Shown: positions 1 through 12,679 of the stretch, one piece after another
How the letters are laid out: every line of letters starts with the position of its first letter
Numbering within the stretch: position 1 is the stretch's first letter
Origin: Advenella sp. FME57
Lineage (GTDB): Bacteria > Pseudomonadota > Gammaproteobacteria > Burkholderiales > Burkholderiaceae_B
Length of the DNA stretch: 64,000 nt
Assembly: GCF_014897675.1 (NCBI RefSeq)
Contig: NZ_JABUXU010000002.1
Location: 62,001-126,000 of the forward strand
Direction: 5' to 3'
Notes under the pieces: model-generated
What the model was told of the DNA's origin: nothing
Databases searched by the model: none
Seen by the model: the letters and a program-made list of their open reading frames with translations, nothing else
Program-made: the position numbers and the translations under genes

Positions 1-1
1 T

Positions 2-928
2 TCGCCAGACCAACTGGCTACGATGTGCGCCGATATCCGCAAGATTCCTCTCTCGTTTGCGGTGGCGTCCTCGGCCGCCGTGCCAATGGTGCTGTCGCCG
101 CTGACGCTGAAAAATTATGCCGGACAATGTGCGTATTCTGCCCGAAAACGCGAGCAGGTATCCAGACTGCAAGGCGATTACCGGATGCGCGCCTACCGAT
201 CGGATGTCCTGGGTTATCTGGACAGCAAAAATCGGCCCTATATCCATTTGGTGGACGGGGGGCTATCGGATAACCTGGGCGTGCGCGGGCTGATGGATCG
301 CGTCACGCTCGGTATCGGCCAGTTGCGCCGTGGCCAGATCAGCAAGGGCACCGTCAGGAAAGTGGCCTTTGTGGTGATCAACGCCGAGCGCGACCCCAGC
401 GTCAATATCGACAAAAGCGAAAATGTCCCCACGCTGTCGGATGTCTTTGACACGATCATGTTCAGTACGTCTGGCCGGGTCACTACGCAGACCATGCAGA
501 TGGTGCAGGACACCGGCAGGCACTGGGCTACGTTGAGAAAATCGCTCAATCCCCAATTGCAGGCGTTGCTGGCACCCGACGCGCAATTGCACGTTGTGCC
601 CGTCAGCCTGCGTGAAGCGCCAGCAGGACTGTCCGTGCCACGCCGGCATTTGCTGCGCATTCCCACGCTGTTCACCGTCAACCGCAAGGATGTGGACGCG
701 CTCATTGAGGCCGGCCGCCAGACGCTGCGGCAGAATCCTGAGTATCAGGCGCTACTGCAGGAGCTGGACGCCCGGATACCACAACAGGCTGTGGCAACGG
801 GCTCGCCAATCACGTCCGCCGGTTCGCTACGGTCCGCGCCATCGGCCCACTTGCCTCCGGGCGGACCCAGTTCGGCGCCGCATCCTGCCACAAGCCGCGA
901 GATTGACGCCCTGTATTCAGGAGGCTAG
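2..928 (+). CDS. Patatin-like phospholipase, C-terminal part (5' end outside window)
   Basis: The reading frame is open from the first bases, so the gene begins upstream of the window. What is visible is about 308 residues. The block HLVDGGLSDNLGVRG near visible residue 80 carries the DGG/DGA-type motif with the catalytic aspartate of the patatin Ser-Asp dyad. The nucleophile motif GxSxG is not visible and should lie upstream. The C-terminal 50 residues are Pro/Ser/Ala-rich and look disordered. Patatin family enzymes hydrolyse acyl esters of phospholipids or neutral lipids; the substrate here is unknown. The next gene, rraA, follows after about 140 bases. Confidence 0.75.
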   Translation, partial: SPDQLATMCADIRKIPLSFAVASSAAVPMVLSPLTLKNYAGQCAYSARKREQVSRLQGDYRMRAYRSDVLGYLDSKNRPYIHLVDGGLSDNLGVRGLMDRVTLGIGQLRRGQISKGTVRKVAFVVINAERDPSVNIDKSENVPTLSDVFDTIMFSTSGRVTTQTMQMVQDTGRHWATLRKSLNPQLQALLAPDAQLHVVPVSLREAPAGLSVPRRHLLRIPTLFTVNRKDVDALIEAGRQTLRQNPEYQALLQELDARIPQQAVATGSPITSAGSLRSAPSAHLPPGGPSSAPHPATSREIDALYSGG

Positions 929-1072
929 CGCCGGCGCAGCGGTTTGCCTTGTTGCCGGTCGGACCGCCCGCTAGATCCCGAAAGCCGCCGGTTCGACAAA
1001 AGGGGATGCGTTTTGTTGCGCCGATCTGGTATAACAATGGCTGTCCAAGTCTATTCATTACCGGAGTTTGCC

Positions 1073-1570
1073 ATGTCTGCCTCACCCCTTGCTGCGCTGA
1101 TCACCTGCGATATTATGGATCAGCACCCGTCGCTGCCGTCCTGCGATACCCAGTTCAGACTCTTCGGCCGTAAACGCGCCATCGCGGGGCAGGTTCGTAC
1201 GGTCAAAGTGTTCGAAGACAATACCTTCATTCGTCAGGTCCTGTCCGAACCAGGTCAGGGAGCCGTTTTGGTGGTGGATGCGGCCGCATCCCTGCATTGT
1301 GCCGTGGTAGGCGATATGATCGCCAAGCTGGGGCAGGACAATGGCTGGTCAGGGATCATCGTGTATGGCGCCATCCGGGACAGTGAACAGATTGACGCCA
1401 TGGATTTTTGCGTGAAGGCGCTGGGCACCAATCCGCGCAAAAGCGGTAAAAATAGCATGGGCCTGATCGATGTGCCGGTCACTTTCGGCAATGTCCGTTT
1501 TGTCCCTGGGCAGTATCTGTATAGCGATGCCGATGGCATCGTCGTCTCTGAACAGGCGCTGTCGCTGTAA
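1073..1570 (+). CDS. rraA: RraA, ribonuclease E activity regulator / RraA-fold aldolase-like protein
   Basis: A 165-residue protein, the usual size for RraA (about 160). The frame is open upstream, but ATG 1073 has a GGAG ribosome-binding site 6 bases before it and gives the normal start just before the DIMDQH segment. The central block GAVLVVDAAASLHCAVVGD and the later VYGAIRDSEQIDAM are typical of the RraA fold. In E. coli RraA binds RNase E and inhibits it; many relatives are instead divalent-metal aldolases (HMG/CHA type), and sequence alone does not decide between these. It stands alone, converging on the pirin gene. Confidence 0.8.
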   Translation: MSASPLAALITCDIMDQHPSLPSCDTQFRLFGRKRAIAGQVRTVKVFEDNTFIRQVLSEPGQGAVLVVDAAASLHCAVVGDMIAKLGQDNGWSGIIVYGAIRDSEQIDAMDFCVKALGTNPRKSGKNSMGLIDVPVTFGNVRFVPGQYLYSDADGIVVSEQALSL

Positions 1571-1678
1571 AAACCAGTGGCGCCGGTTGGTTGCCTGTCA
1601 GCGCCCCGGCGCGGCAGTGAACGGGCGCATTCCTGGCGCGCAGCGGGCCCCGCCATTGCCGGGCCCGCTGTTGGTCAG

Positions 1679-2569
1679 CTATTCGGTCGCGGAGCGGTCC
1701 TGGGCCTGCCCAAGACGTCCGAACTGCCCGGCGTTGAAATCGGCTAGCGCCTGACGGATTTGTTCTTCGGTATTCATTACAAACGGACCATACCCGGCTA
1801 TCGGTTCGGCGATAGGTTCGCCACTCATCAGCAGCAGGGCGGCCGCCTCTTTTGCCTGGATGGTGATGGTCGTGCCATCCTGGGCAAATGTGACCAGCTG
1901 GCTGGCCCCTGCGTCGACACTGCCGTTTACACTTACGGTGCCATGGCGCACCAGCAGTATGACCGTGTGGTTCGCCGGCAGCTCGAATGTGGTGCTGCTG
2001 CGCGCCTGCAGGCTGATATCCCATAAACTGACCGGTGTGAACGTGGTTGCCGGCCCCTGATAATCTTTGTACCTACCGGCAATGACCCGCAGTGTGCCCG
2101 CCTCATCGGGTAGGGTGACGGTCGGGATATCGTCGGCCGTGATGCTCTGGTAGCGTGCCGGCGTCATTTTGTCGCGCGCCGGCAGATTCAGCCACAGCTG
2201 CACCATTTCGAAATCTCCCCCTTTTTTTGAATACGCTTCGGAAAAGAATTCGTCGTGCATGATGCCTGCGCCGGCTGTCATCCACTGGACGTCGCCCGCC
2301 GCTATGATGCCGCCGCCACCCGAAGAATCCCGGTGCGCCACTTCGCCCTTGTAGGCGATAGTGATGGTTTCAAAGCCGCGATGCGGATGCTCGCCCACAC
2401 CCCGCCGCTCCTGGCTGGGAGAAAAATGCCGCGGTTGCGCATAATCGAGCAGCAGAAACGGATCGGGATTCACGTTCCGTTGTCCATAGGAGAACATGGA
2501 CCGTACGTGAAAGGCATTGCCGACCCAATGAGGGGCAGGGGCGTGGTGAATAAGCGGGGGTTTGTCCAT
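1679..2569 (-). CDS. Pirin family protein (cupin)
   Basis: A 296-residue two-cupin protein. Near residue 60 it shows HPHRGFETIT, and further on GDVQWMTAGAGIMHDEFF; these hold the histidines and acidic residue that bind the single metal in pirins. Bacterial pirins are often quercetin dioxygenase-like or regulate metabolic enzymes; the role here is not known. The gene is transcribed away from the heme uptake operon, and a perfect inverted repeat lies directly upstream of its start (2586-2605). Confidence 0.85.
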   Translation of the reverse strand: MDKPPLIHHAPAPHWVGNAFHVRSMFSYGQRNVNPDPFLLLDYAQPRHFSPSQERRGVGEHPHRGFETITIAYKGEVAHRDSSGGGGIIAAGDVQWMTAGAGIMHDEFFSEAYSKKGGDFEMVQLWLNLPARDKMTPARYQSITADDIPTVTLPDEAGTLRVIAGRYKDYQGPATTFTPVSLWDISLQARSSTTFELPANHTVILLVRHGTVSVNGSVDAGASQLVTFAQDGTTITIQAKEAAALLLMSGEPIAEPIAGYGPFVMNTEEQIRQALADFNAGQFGRLGQAQDRSATE

Positions 2570-2585
2570 GATCGGCTCCGGGTTA

Positions 2586-2605
2586 CCAATATATTCGTAT
2601 ATTGG
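2586..2605. promoter_or_regulatory. Perfect inverted repeat upstream of pirin (putative operator)
   Basis: CCAATATA (2586-2593), spacer TTCG, TATATTGG (2598-2605). The two 8-base arms match exactly. The element lies 17 to 36 bases before the pirin start codon, where a repressor would block RNA polymerase. The binding protein is unknown; no regulator gene is adjacent. Confidence 0.5.
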
Positions 2606-2736
2606 GCATTTTTGCGCAATGACAATATAAAAGCGCGGCTGTTGTTTTCTGTCGATCAGAGATGGCGACGACTGTGTAAGCGGGGTGCTGGAGGCAGCTT
2701 GATTGAGCGTAATCTTATTTATTTAATAATAATGGT

Positions 2737-2755
2737 ATTGATAACTATTATCATT
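2737..2755 (+). promoter_or_regulatory. Fur box upstream of the heme uptake operon
   Basis: The core TGATAACTATTATCA (2739-2753) matches the 7-1-7 Fur dyad TGATAAT-N-ATTATCA with one mismatch. It lies about 100 bases before the chosen start of the heme receptor, inside an AT-rich stretch. This implies iron-dependent repression of hmuR-hmuSTUV. No extracytoplasmic sigma/anti-sigma pair (HurIR type in Bordetella) is seen beside the operon. Confidence 0.75.
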
Positions 2756-2852
2756 CATAGTATTATTCGGTTTCAGTTATTTCAACATGTATCCCCGGCT
2801 TCTGGCTTTGCGCATTCGGTATGCCGGGATCTTCTTTACCTATCTTGCAACT

Positions 2853-5177
2853 ATGAAAACAGCCTCCTTTCCGTCCTTTCGCCTGACCCTACTTGCATCG
2901 TTGCTTTGCACTGGCGTTGCCCATGGACAGGCCATGACTGGGAGCGGTAACGCCGCTGCGTTTTCGAATCCGGCCATCCCGAAGCTGGGCGTGGTCCACG
3001 CGCAGGCAGAGGCTGCGGCCGCCAGTTGGGAGACCTCCACCAGCGCGGCCGAGATTGCCGACAGACAGGTTCAGAACTGGTCTGACCTGGGGCGGCTGAT
3101 TCCCGGGCTGAATTTCAATCGCAGCAATAAAAGCGTCAATATGCGAGGCCTGGACGGCAATCGGGTCCGCATCCTGGAAGACGGCATTCCGGTGCCGTGG
3201 TTGTTTGATGGCAGCCGCGATGTCAAGGGAGGCCTGGAGACCATCAACTTCAATACACTTTCCTCCGTTGATGTGGTGCGCGGCGCCGGTGCTGGCAATA
3301 CTTCTGCCCTGACGGGCACGGTGATGCTGCGCGGCCTGCGACCGGACGATCTGCTGGCCGACGGCAAGGATATCGGTTTGCTGGTCAAGGGCACGCATGA
3401 TGGCCTGGATAACAGCATTGGCGGCGATATCGCGTTCGCAGCCCGGCTGGGCGCGTCAACCAAAATGCTGATCCAGTACGGCATCCGTACCGGTAGCGAA
3501 GCCGAGAATGGTGGCGATATTGGTGGCTACGGCGCGGCGCGCACCAAAATGAATCCTGCCGACTATACCAGCAAGAACGTGGGGCTGCGGCTTGAGCACG
3601 AATTGGCGCCTGGCCACACGCTTGGCCTGGGAGCGAGCACGTTCAGGCTGGATCGCGATATCGACCAGATGCATGACCAGAATACCACCGCCTATGCAAT
3701 CGGTAATAATGAGCTGACCGAGAGGATGAAACGCGACCGTATCTGGGCAGACTATAACTACAAGGCAACGCAGGCTTACTCAGCCCTGGATCAGGCTGGA
3801 ATCCAGTTGTACTGGAGCAAGACCACCCTGGAGCAGAATCAACAAGCCATTCGCAATAAAGTGTTTGACCCGCGTGCCGTAGCAATTCCTGGGAATCCGT
3901 TCCGTTACGGATATCCTTACGGACCGTACGAGCGCAATAACAGCATCGAGCAAAAGGGCTGGGGCCTCAATCTGAGTGCGGGCGGCTATTGGGGCGATGC
4001 CGCGTTGCGCGGTCACTGGACCGTGGCCGGTACATTTGCTGACGACACCTATGAACAATACTCGGCCGGTGTAGATAATTGTCCTGTCGTTCCAGCTGGC
4101 CTGCCTGCGCCCATGGGGCCGCGCACCTGCGACTTCCTGCATTCCAACCAGGGTGATACGCCCAAAGTCAAAAGCCGCGACTGGTCGCTGTTTGCCAGCC
4201 ATGCATTCATATGGAACGACGGCCAGTTCGAACTGACTCCGGCCCTGCGTTACGATGGCTGGTCGCGCAAACCGCAGACCGGCGGCGGTTTTGCATCCAA
4301 CCAGAACGGCTATGAAAGTGAACTGCGAAATCGTAGCGGCAATCAGATTTCTCCTTCGCTCGAGTTCGCCTGGAACGCGTCGGACATCTATCGTGTGACA
4401 GCCCGCTATGGTTATGGCTACCGGGCGCCCACGGCACCGGAGCTCTTTTTGCAGTATGGGTCTGCCGCCAACTACATGCGCAAGGGCGATCCCAATCTGA
4501 AGGCCGAGCGCAGCCGTGGCTGGGAACTGGGTTTTCAGGCCAGGGGGCAGATCGTCGGCGGTTCCTTGAATATATTTGAGACACGATACAAGGATTTCAT
4601 CGATAAAGACGTTCCCGTCGGTCCCGATTCGCCGTTCTATGCATTGCGCCAACAGGGGCTGTATCCGCTGGGCGTGACCACTTATGCCAATCGCGATCGC
4701 GTCCGGATTTACGGCGCAGAAGCCATGGGCTACTGGAACGTCAACGACAACCTGTATACCAGGGCGACGGTTGCATGGACGGTTGGCAAAGACCTGGAAA
4801 CCGGCCAGCATCTGAATTCGGTCGCGCCTCTCAAAGGCACACTGGCACTGGGCTACAGAACGCCGCAGTGGGGGGCGGAGACGGTATGGACACTGGCAAA
4901 CAAACGCGATAAAGTGCAATATCCGCAGCCCACGGCAGAAGCCCGAAATGCGGATTTTCAGGCCCCCGGTTATGGTACGCTTGACGTACACGGCTGGTGG
5001 GCGCCTGCCAGCTTGAAGGGTGTCAAGTTCCAGCTCAGCGTGATCAATTTGTTTGACAAGAAATACTGGAATGCACTGAGCGTGCCCACCGCAGGCACAG
5101 CAGCCATCCCTCGTCCGGTAGATTATTATTCCGAAGCAGGCCGCTATGTGCGGGTGTCAGTCAGCTATCAATATTGA
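2853..5177 (+). CDS. hmuR: TonB-dependent outer-membrane heme/hemoglobin receptor
   Basis: The frame opens at 2787, but ATG 2853 gives MKTASFPS followed by a classic signal peptide ending at VAHGQA, so I use it (774 residues). A plug domain (about residues 60-180, with NMRGLDGNRVRILEDGIP) precedes a 22-strand-type barrel ending in the aromatic-terminated VSVSYQY. The segment YRAPTAPELF...GDPNL corresponds to the FRAP/NPNL box of hemoglobin/transferrin/lactoferrin receptors, although the histidine usually found between the two motifs is absent. It is the first gene of a hmuRSTUV-like operon behind a Fur box. It should bind heme or heme-proteins and import heme with TonB energy. Confidence 0.85.
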   Translation: MKTASFPSFRLTLLASLLCTGVAHGQAMTGSGNAAAFSNPAIPKLGVVHAQAEAAAASWETSTSAAEIADRQVQNWSDLGRLIPGLNFNRSNKSVNMRGLDGNRVRILEDGIPVPWLFDGSRDVKGGLETINFNTLSSVDVVRGAGAGNTSALTGTVMLRGLRPDDLLADGKDIGLLVKGTHDGLDNSIGGDIAFAARLGASTKMLIQYGIRTGSEAENGGDIGGYGAARTKMNPADYTSKNVGLRLEHELAPGHTLGLGASTFRLDRDIDQMHDQNTTAYAIGNNELTERMKRDRIWADYNYKATQAYSALDQAGIQLYWSKTTLEQNQQAIRNKVFDPRAVAIPGNPFRYGYPYGPYERNNSIEQKGWGLNLSAGGYWGDAALRGHWTVAGTFADDTYEQYSAGVDNCPVVPAGLPAPMGPRTCDFLHSNQGDTPKVKSRDWSLFASHAFIWNDGQFELTPALRYDGWSRKPQTGGGFASNQNGYESELRNRSGNQISPSLEFAWNASDIYRVTARYGYGYRAPTAPELFLQYGSAANYMRKGDPNLKAERSRGWELGFQARGQIVGGSLNIFETRYKDFIDKDVPVGPDSPFYALRQQGLYPLGVTTYANRDRVRIYGAEAMGYWNVNDNLYTRATVAWTVGKDLETGQHLNSVAPLKGTLALGYRTPQWGAETVWTLANKRDKVQYPQPTAEARNADFQAPGYGTLDVHGWWAPASLKGVKFQLSVINLFDKKYWNALSVPTAGTAAIPRPVDYYSEAGRYVRVSVSYQY

Positions 5178-5257
5178 CCGACGAAGATTTTCAGACTGGC
5201 CGGGCCATCGCAAGATTGTCCGGTCAAAACCGTTTAGCTACTACAAGAGAGATACCC

Positions 5258-6295
5258 ATGACACAACAGAGCACTGATTTGAAAGCCCGTTATGACGCAT
5301 TAGTGCAGGATGAGCCCAAAATGCGCGTACGCAATGCGGCAGAAAAACTGAACGTCAGTGAAATGGAACTGGTTGCCGCCCAATGTGGCGATATTGACGC
5401 CACTCTGCTGGACGGGTCGGCGCAGACCATTTTCAAGGAACTGCAAACGCTGGGCGAAGTCATGCTGCTCACTCGCAATGAATGGTGTGTTCACGAACGC
5501 CACGGGCGCTATGAATCGGTCAAGGTGGGCAATGGCCCGGTCGGTCTGGTATTGGGCGCCGATCTTGACTTGCGGGTATTTTTCTCCAGCTGGAAATATG
5601 CCTGGGCCGTGACCCAAAATGGCCGCAAGAGTATCCAGTTTTTTGACGGCGCAGGCATGGCCTTGCATAAGGTGTATTGCACCGAAAATTCGGACATGAC
5701 GGCATATGACGCGCTGGTGGAGAAATTCCGTGCCGCCAATCAGGAGCCCACACCGGTTGACCGGACCCCTGCGGCGCCAAAAGCCTATGCCAGCGAAGTG
5801 CCCGCGCATTTGCGCGAAGATTGGCTGGGCATGACCGATACCCACGATTTTGCGGGCCTGTTGAAAAAATGGAATCTGCCTCGCGTGCAGGTGCTGGAGA
5901 GCGCAGGCGAAGATCTGGCGCAGCGCGTAGACAATGACGCTGTCGAAGTCATGCTGCAAAAAGCGGCCGAATCGGATCTGCCCATTATGTGCTTTGTCGG
6001 CAATAAAGGTATGATCCAGATTCACTCGGGTCCGATCAAAAAACTCATGCGTACCGGCCCCTGGTTCAATATTTTGGATCCGAAATTCAATCTGCATCTG
6101 AACACCACGGCCATCCACAGCACCTGGATCGTGAACAAACCCACCGAAGACGGCTGGGTAACTTCGCTGGAAGGGTATTCCGAAGACGGTGAACAAATTG
6201 TGCAGTTCTTTGGCGCGCGCAAGCCTGGCGTGCCCGAGATCAGGCAATGGCGCGAGCTGCTTGAATCGCTTTGCAAGCAACCGCTGGCCGCTTGA
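5258..6295 (+). CDS. hmuS: HmuS, hemin-degrading / heme-handling factor
   Basis: 345 residues. ATG 5258 is preferred to the longer frame because MTQQSTDLKARYDALVQDEP matches the usual N-terminus of the family. Two HemS/ChuX repeats are visible, roughly residues 20-165 and 195-340; each has the NEWCVHERHGRYE / NPTEDGWVTSLEGYSEDGE type segment. HemS-type proteins take heme in the cytoplasm, and some degrade it to release iron. It lies 80 bases after the receptor gene and 34 bases before hmuT. Confidence 0.88.
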   Translation: MTQQSTDLKARYDALVQDEPKMRVRNAAEKLNVSEMELVAAQCGDIDATLLDGSAQTIFKELQTLGEVMLLTRNEWCVHERHGRYESVKVGNGPVGLVLGADLDLRVFFSSWKYAWAVTQNGRKSIQFFDGAGMALHKVYCTENSDMTAYDALVEKFRAANQEPTPVDRTPAAPKAYASEVPAHLREDWLGMTDTHDFAGLLKKWNLPRVQVLESAGEDLAQRVDNDAVEVMLQKAAESDLPIMCFVGNKGMIQIHSGPIKKLMRTGPWFNILDPKFNLHLNTTAIHSTWIVNKPTEDGWVTSLEGYSEDGEQIVQFFGARKPGVPEIRQWRELLESLCKQPLAA

Positions 6296-6329
6296 TGGCA
6301 TGGCCGAACCAACAAAACGGAATCACCCA

Positions 6330-7175
6330 ATGAAACAAAATGCCGTCACCCGTTGTCTTGCCGTGCTGGCCGCCGCCAGCTTTTTCTGTGGTGGCGCCAG
6401 CGCGCAGCAGGCACAGCGAATCGTGTCTCTGGGCGGCACGGTGACGGAAATCATTTACGATCTGAAAATGCAGCATACGCTGGTCGCCGATGATCAGTCC
6501 AGCCTGTATCCCGAGGCAGCCACCAAACTGCCGCGCGTGGGCTATTATCGCGCTGTGCCGGCCGAAGGTGTACTGTCGCTCAAGCCCGATCTGGTGATCG
6601 CTTCTGAAAATGCCGGCCCGCCCGCCTCGCTGGAGAAAGTCCGATCGGTCGGCGTCAAGGTGGTGACCGTTTCAGATAAACCGACAGTTGATTCTTTGTA
6701 CGAACGGATCGAGCAGATTGCCCAGGCCCTGGACGTACCGGAAAAAGGCAAGGCGCTTGCCGCCGAGATCCAGGCGAATGTGAAGCAGGCGCAGGCCAGG
6801 CCCAGCGACAGCCTGCGCACCGTGCTGATCCTGAATCGTACGGGGGCCAAGCTGATGGCCGGTGGCGATACAACGGCCAGTGCGATCATGGAAATGGCCG
6901 GTCTGGAAAACGTGCTCAAGCCTCAGCGCGGCTATAAACCGGTGTCTGCAGAGAGCTTGCTGGCGCTGAAACCGGAAATGATCATCGTCACCAGCGGCTC
7001 GCTGCAAGCGGCGGGCGGCATCGACAAATTCAAGTCGGACCCTGCCATCGCCTTTACGCCTGCGGTCAAAAATAATCGCATTGTGGTGATGGATGATTTG
7101 CTCGCGCTGGGTATGGGACCGCGGGTCGGTCTGGCGATTTCGCAATTGAAGGCTGCTGCCGGCTATGCAAATTAA
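6330..7175 (+). CDS. hmuT: HmuT, periplasmic heme-binding protein
   Basis: 281 residues from ATG 6330. The N-terminus is a signal peptide with cleavage expected near ASAQQAQ. The mature part is a class III (TroA-like) binding protein with RIVSLGGTVTEI at the start and GYYRAVPAEGVLSLKPDLVIAS, where a tyrosine supplies the heme ligand in HmuT/ShuT/PhuT proteins. It passes heme to the HmuUV importer. Its last 11 bases overlap hmuU, pointing to translational coupling. Confidence 0.9.
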   Translation: MKQNAVTRCLAVLAAASFFCGGASAQQAQRIVSLGGTVTEIIYDLKMQHTLVADDQSSLYPEAATKLPRVGYYRAVPAEGVLSLKPDLVIASENAGPPASLEKVRSVGVKVVTVSDKPTVDSLYERIEQIAQALDVPEKGKALAAEIQANVKQAQARPSDSLRTVLILNRTGAKLMAGGDTTASAIMEMAGLENVLKPQRGYKPVSAESLLALKPEMIIVTSGSLQAAGGIDKFKSDPAIAFTPAVKNNRIVVMDDLLALGMGPRVGLAISQLKAAAGYAN

Positions 7176-8175
7176 CGCTGCGCCGGATCAGGGCAGGGTC
7201 AGGAAATCCTTTACCATCTTGCTGCTCATATTGCTGGCCGCCATTATTCTGGGCAGCGTCAGCGGGGCGGTGGTCATTCCGGTCCATCAATGGTGGCCGG
7301 TGCTCACGGGCGGGCAGGGTGATGAAACCCAGTTGCTACGCCAGATCTTTCTGGATATCCGGTTGCCGCGGGTGGTCTTCGGTATTGTCACGGGTGCGGC
7401 GCTGGCGTTATCGGGCGTGGTCATGCAGGCGCTGTTTCGTAATCCACTGGCCGAGCCCGGATTGATCGGGGTCTCGGCCGGTGCGGCGTTGGGCGCGGTC
7501 TCGGCCATTGTGCTTACGGCCGCAGGTTTCTGGGTCGTTTCCTTTGCTGCGTTCGCGGGTAGCTTGCTCAGTACCTGGCTGGCCTATCTGGTTGGACGGC
7601 GTTATGCCGGTGTGGCCGGATTGCTGCTGGCCGGTATTGCCATCAATGCCATTTCCGGCAGTCTGATCGGTCTGCTTACCTATATTGCGACGGATACCCA
7701 ACTGCGTGATCTTACCTTCTGGGGCATGGGCAGCCTGGCGTCTGCGAACTGGCGTACGATCGGCTTGCTCGGCCCCTGGGCGCTCGTGATTTGTGTGTTG
7801 TTGTGCCGGGAATGGCGTGCGCTAAATGCATTGCTGCTTGGCGAGCGCGAAGTATCACATTTGGGATTTTCCATGAAGCACCTGCGCCGCAGTCTGATCG
7901 TGGGCATTGCGCTGCTGGTCGGCCCACTGGTGGCCATGACCGGCGGCATCGGCTTTGTCGGGCTGGTCGTGCCGCATTGCCTGCGCATGATCATGGGAGC
8001 GAATCATCGTCACCTGCTGCCGGCATCCATGGCGGGCGGTGCCCTGGCCCTGGTGATGGCAGACTGGCTGGCGCGCGTGGTCGTCATACCCGCAGAATTG
8101 CCTATCGGCCTGGTGACCAGCCTCATCGGCGGCCCGTTCTTTCTCTGGCTGCTGGTAAAAAGGAATATGCGATGA
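7165..8175 (+). CDS. hmuU: HmuU, heme ABC transporter permease (FecCD family)
   Basis: 336 residues with about nine or ten membrane segments. The FecCD hallmarks are present: IRLPRVVFGIVTGAALALSGVVMQALFRNPLAEPGLIGVSAGA in the N-terminal half (residues about 55-115) and GFVGLVVPHCLRMIMG near residue 265. It forms the membrane channel of the type II importer with HmuV. It overlaps hmuT by 11 bases, and its stop overlaps the hmuV start by 4 bases (ATGA). Confidence 0.92.
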   Translation: MQINAAPDQGRVRKSFTILLLILLAAIILGSVSGAVVIPVHQWWPVLTGGQGDETQLLRQIFLDIRLPRVVFGIVTGAALALSGVVMQALFRNPLAEPGLIGVSAGAALGAVSAIVLTAAGFWVVSFAAFAGSLLSTWLAYLVGRRYAGVAGLLLAGIAINAISGSLIGLLTYIATDTQLRDLTFWGMGSLASANWRTIGLLGPWALVICVLLCREWRALNALLLGEREVSHLGFSMKHLRRSLIVGIALLVGPLVAMTGGIGFVGLVVPHCLRMIMGANHRHLLPASMAGGALALVMADWLARVVVIPAELPIGLVTSLIGGPFFLWLLVKRNMR

Positions 8176-8987
8176 CTGTCATGGAGCAATGCATGCGCGG
8201 CAGCGACATCTGCGCAACACGCGGCCAGCGCCAGGTGCTGCGTGATATTTCAATTGAAATTAGACGGGGTGAAGTGCTGGCGTTGCTTGGCGCCAATGGC
8301 GCTGGAAAATCGACATTGTTGTCCATCCTGGCGCAGGAAAGCCAGGAGGTTCGCACCCGCGACACAGGTACTATTTACATCAACGGTCATGAGGCCGCTT
8401 CGCAGACGGCGCGAGAGCAGGCGCGCCAGCGGGCCGTGCTGCCCCAGGGCAGTGGCCTGACCTTTGATCTGGGCATCCAGGAAATTATTCAGATGGGTCT
8501 GTATCCGTTTCCGGAACTGGATCCAGGCGAGGCAAATGCATTGTTGCAGCGCGCGGCGCACACTGCCGGCGTTCAGGATCTGCTTGACCGGTCATGGGTG
8601 ACGCTTTCCGGCGGTGAAAAACAGCGGGTACAGTTTGCCCGGGTGCTGGTGCAATTGCTGACCCGGCGCCATGATGGACAGACGCGGTATTTGTTGATGG
8701 ATGAGCCTACCTCGGCTCTGGATCCGAAGCATCAGCATGCGTTTTTTCGCATTGTGTCGGACATGGCGCACAAGGATGAAGTGGGCGTCATGGTAATAGT
8801 CCATGATATCAATCTGGCGGCACAGTATTGTGATCGCATTGCGCTGCTGGCCGATGGCGAGCTGGTCATTTGTGATACCCCCGACCGGGTGCTGACGCGC
8901 GAGCACCTGTATGCCACTTATGGCATTTACAGCCAGACCATGCCGCATCCATTCAAGCAGGGCAAGTTGCTGGTTGTCTGGGAATAG
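8172..8987 (+). CDS. hmuV: HmuV, heme ABC transporter ATP-binding protein
   Basis: 271 residues. The start at ATG 8172 is fixed by the ATGA overlap with hmuU, although the frame is open further upstream. The ATPase motifs are complete: Walker A GANGAGKST, Q-loop LPQGSG, signature LSGGEKQRVQFARVL, Walker B YLLMDEPTSALD and the switch histidine in VIVHDIN. This is the energy-coupling subunit for heme import. Its stop codon lies inside the base of a long hairpin (8985-9045), which probably ends the operon transcript. Confidence 0.92.
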   Translation: MTVMEQCMRGSDICATRGQRQVLRDISIEIRRGEVLALLGANGAGKSTLLSILAQESQEVRTRDTGTIYINGHEAASQTAREQARQRAVLPQGSGLTFDLGIQEIIQMGLYPFPELDPGEANALLQRAAHTAGVQDLLDRSWVTLSGGEKQRVQFARVLVQLLTRRHDGQTRYLLMDEPTSALDPKHQHAFFRIVSDMAHKDEVGVMVIVHDINLAAQYCDRIALLADGELVICDTPDRVLTREHLYATYGIYSQTMPHPFKQGKLLVVWE

Positions 8988-12554
<3,567 letters not shown>

Positions 12555-12679
12555 TTTTTCTGTCATGCGTCGGCCGGCTATCTCCTCGCAGACGGGCCGG
12601 CTGGCCGGCCGTCGTTGCGCAACGCCAGAACCTGATCGCAACGGGTGATCCGGAAAAACTTTGAAAAAAGGAGAGGGCA

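Noticed and set aside
3780-4991. A 403-codon reverse frame inside the heme receptor gene
   Set aside because: It is antisense to a well-supported gene and shows no family features; long antisense frames are common in GC-rich DNA.
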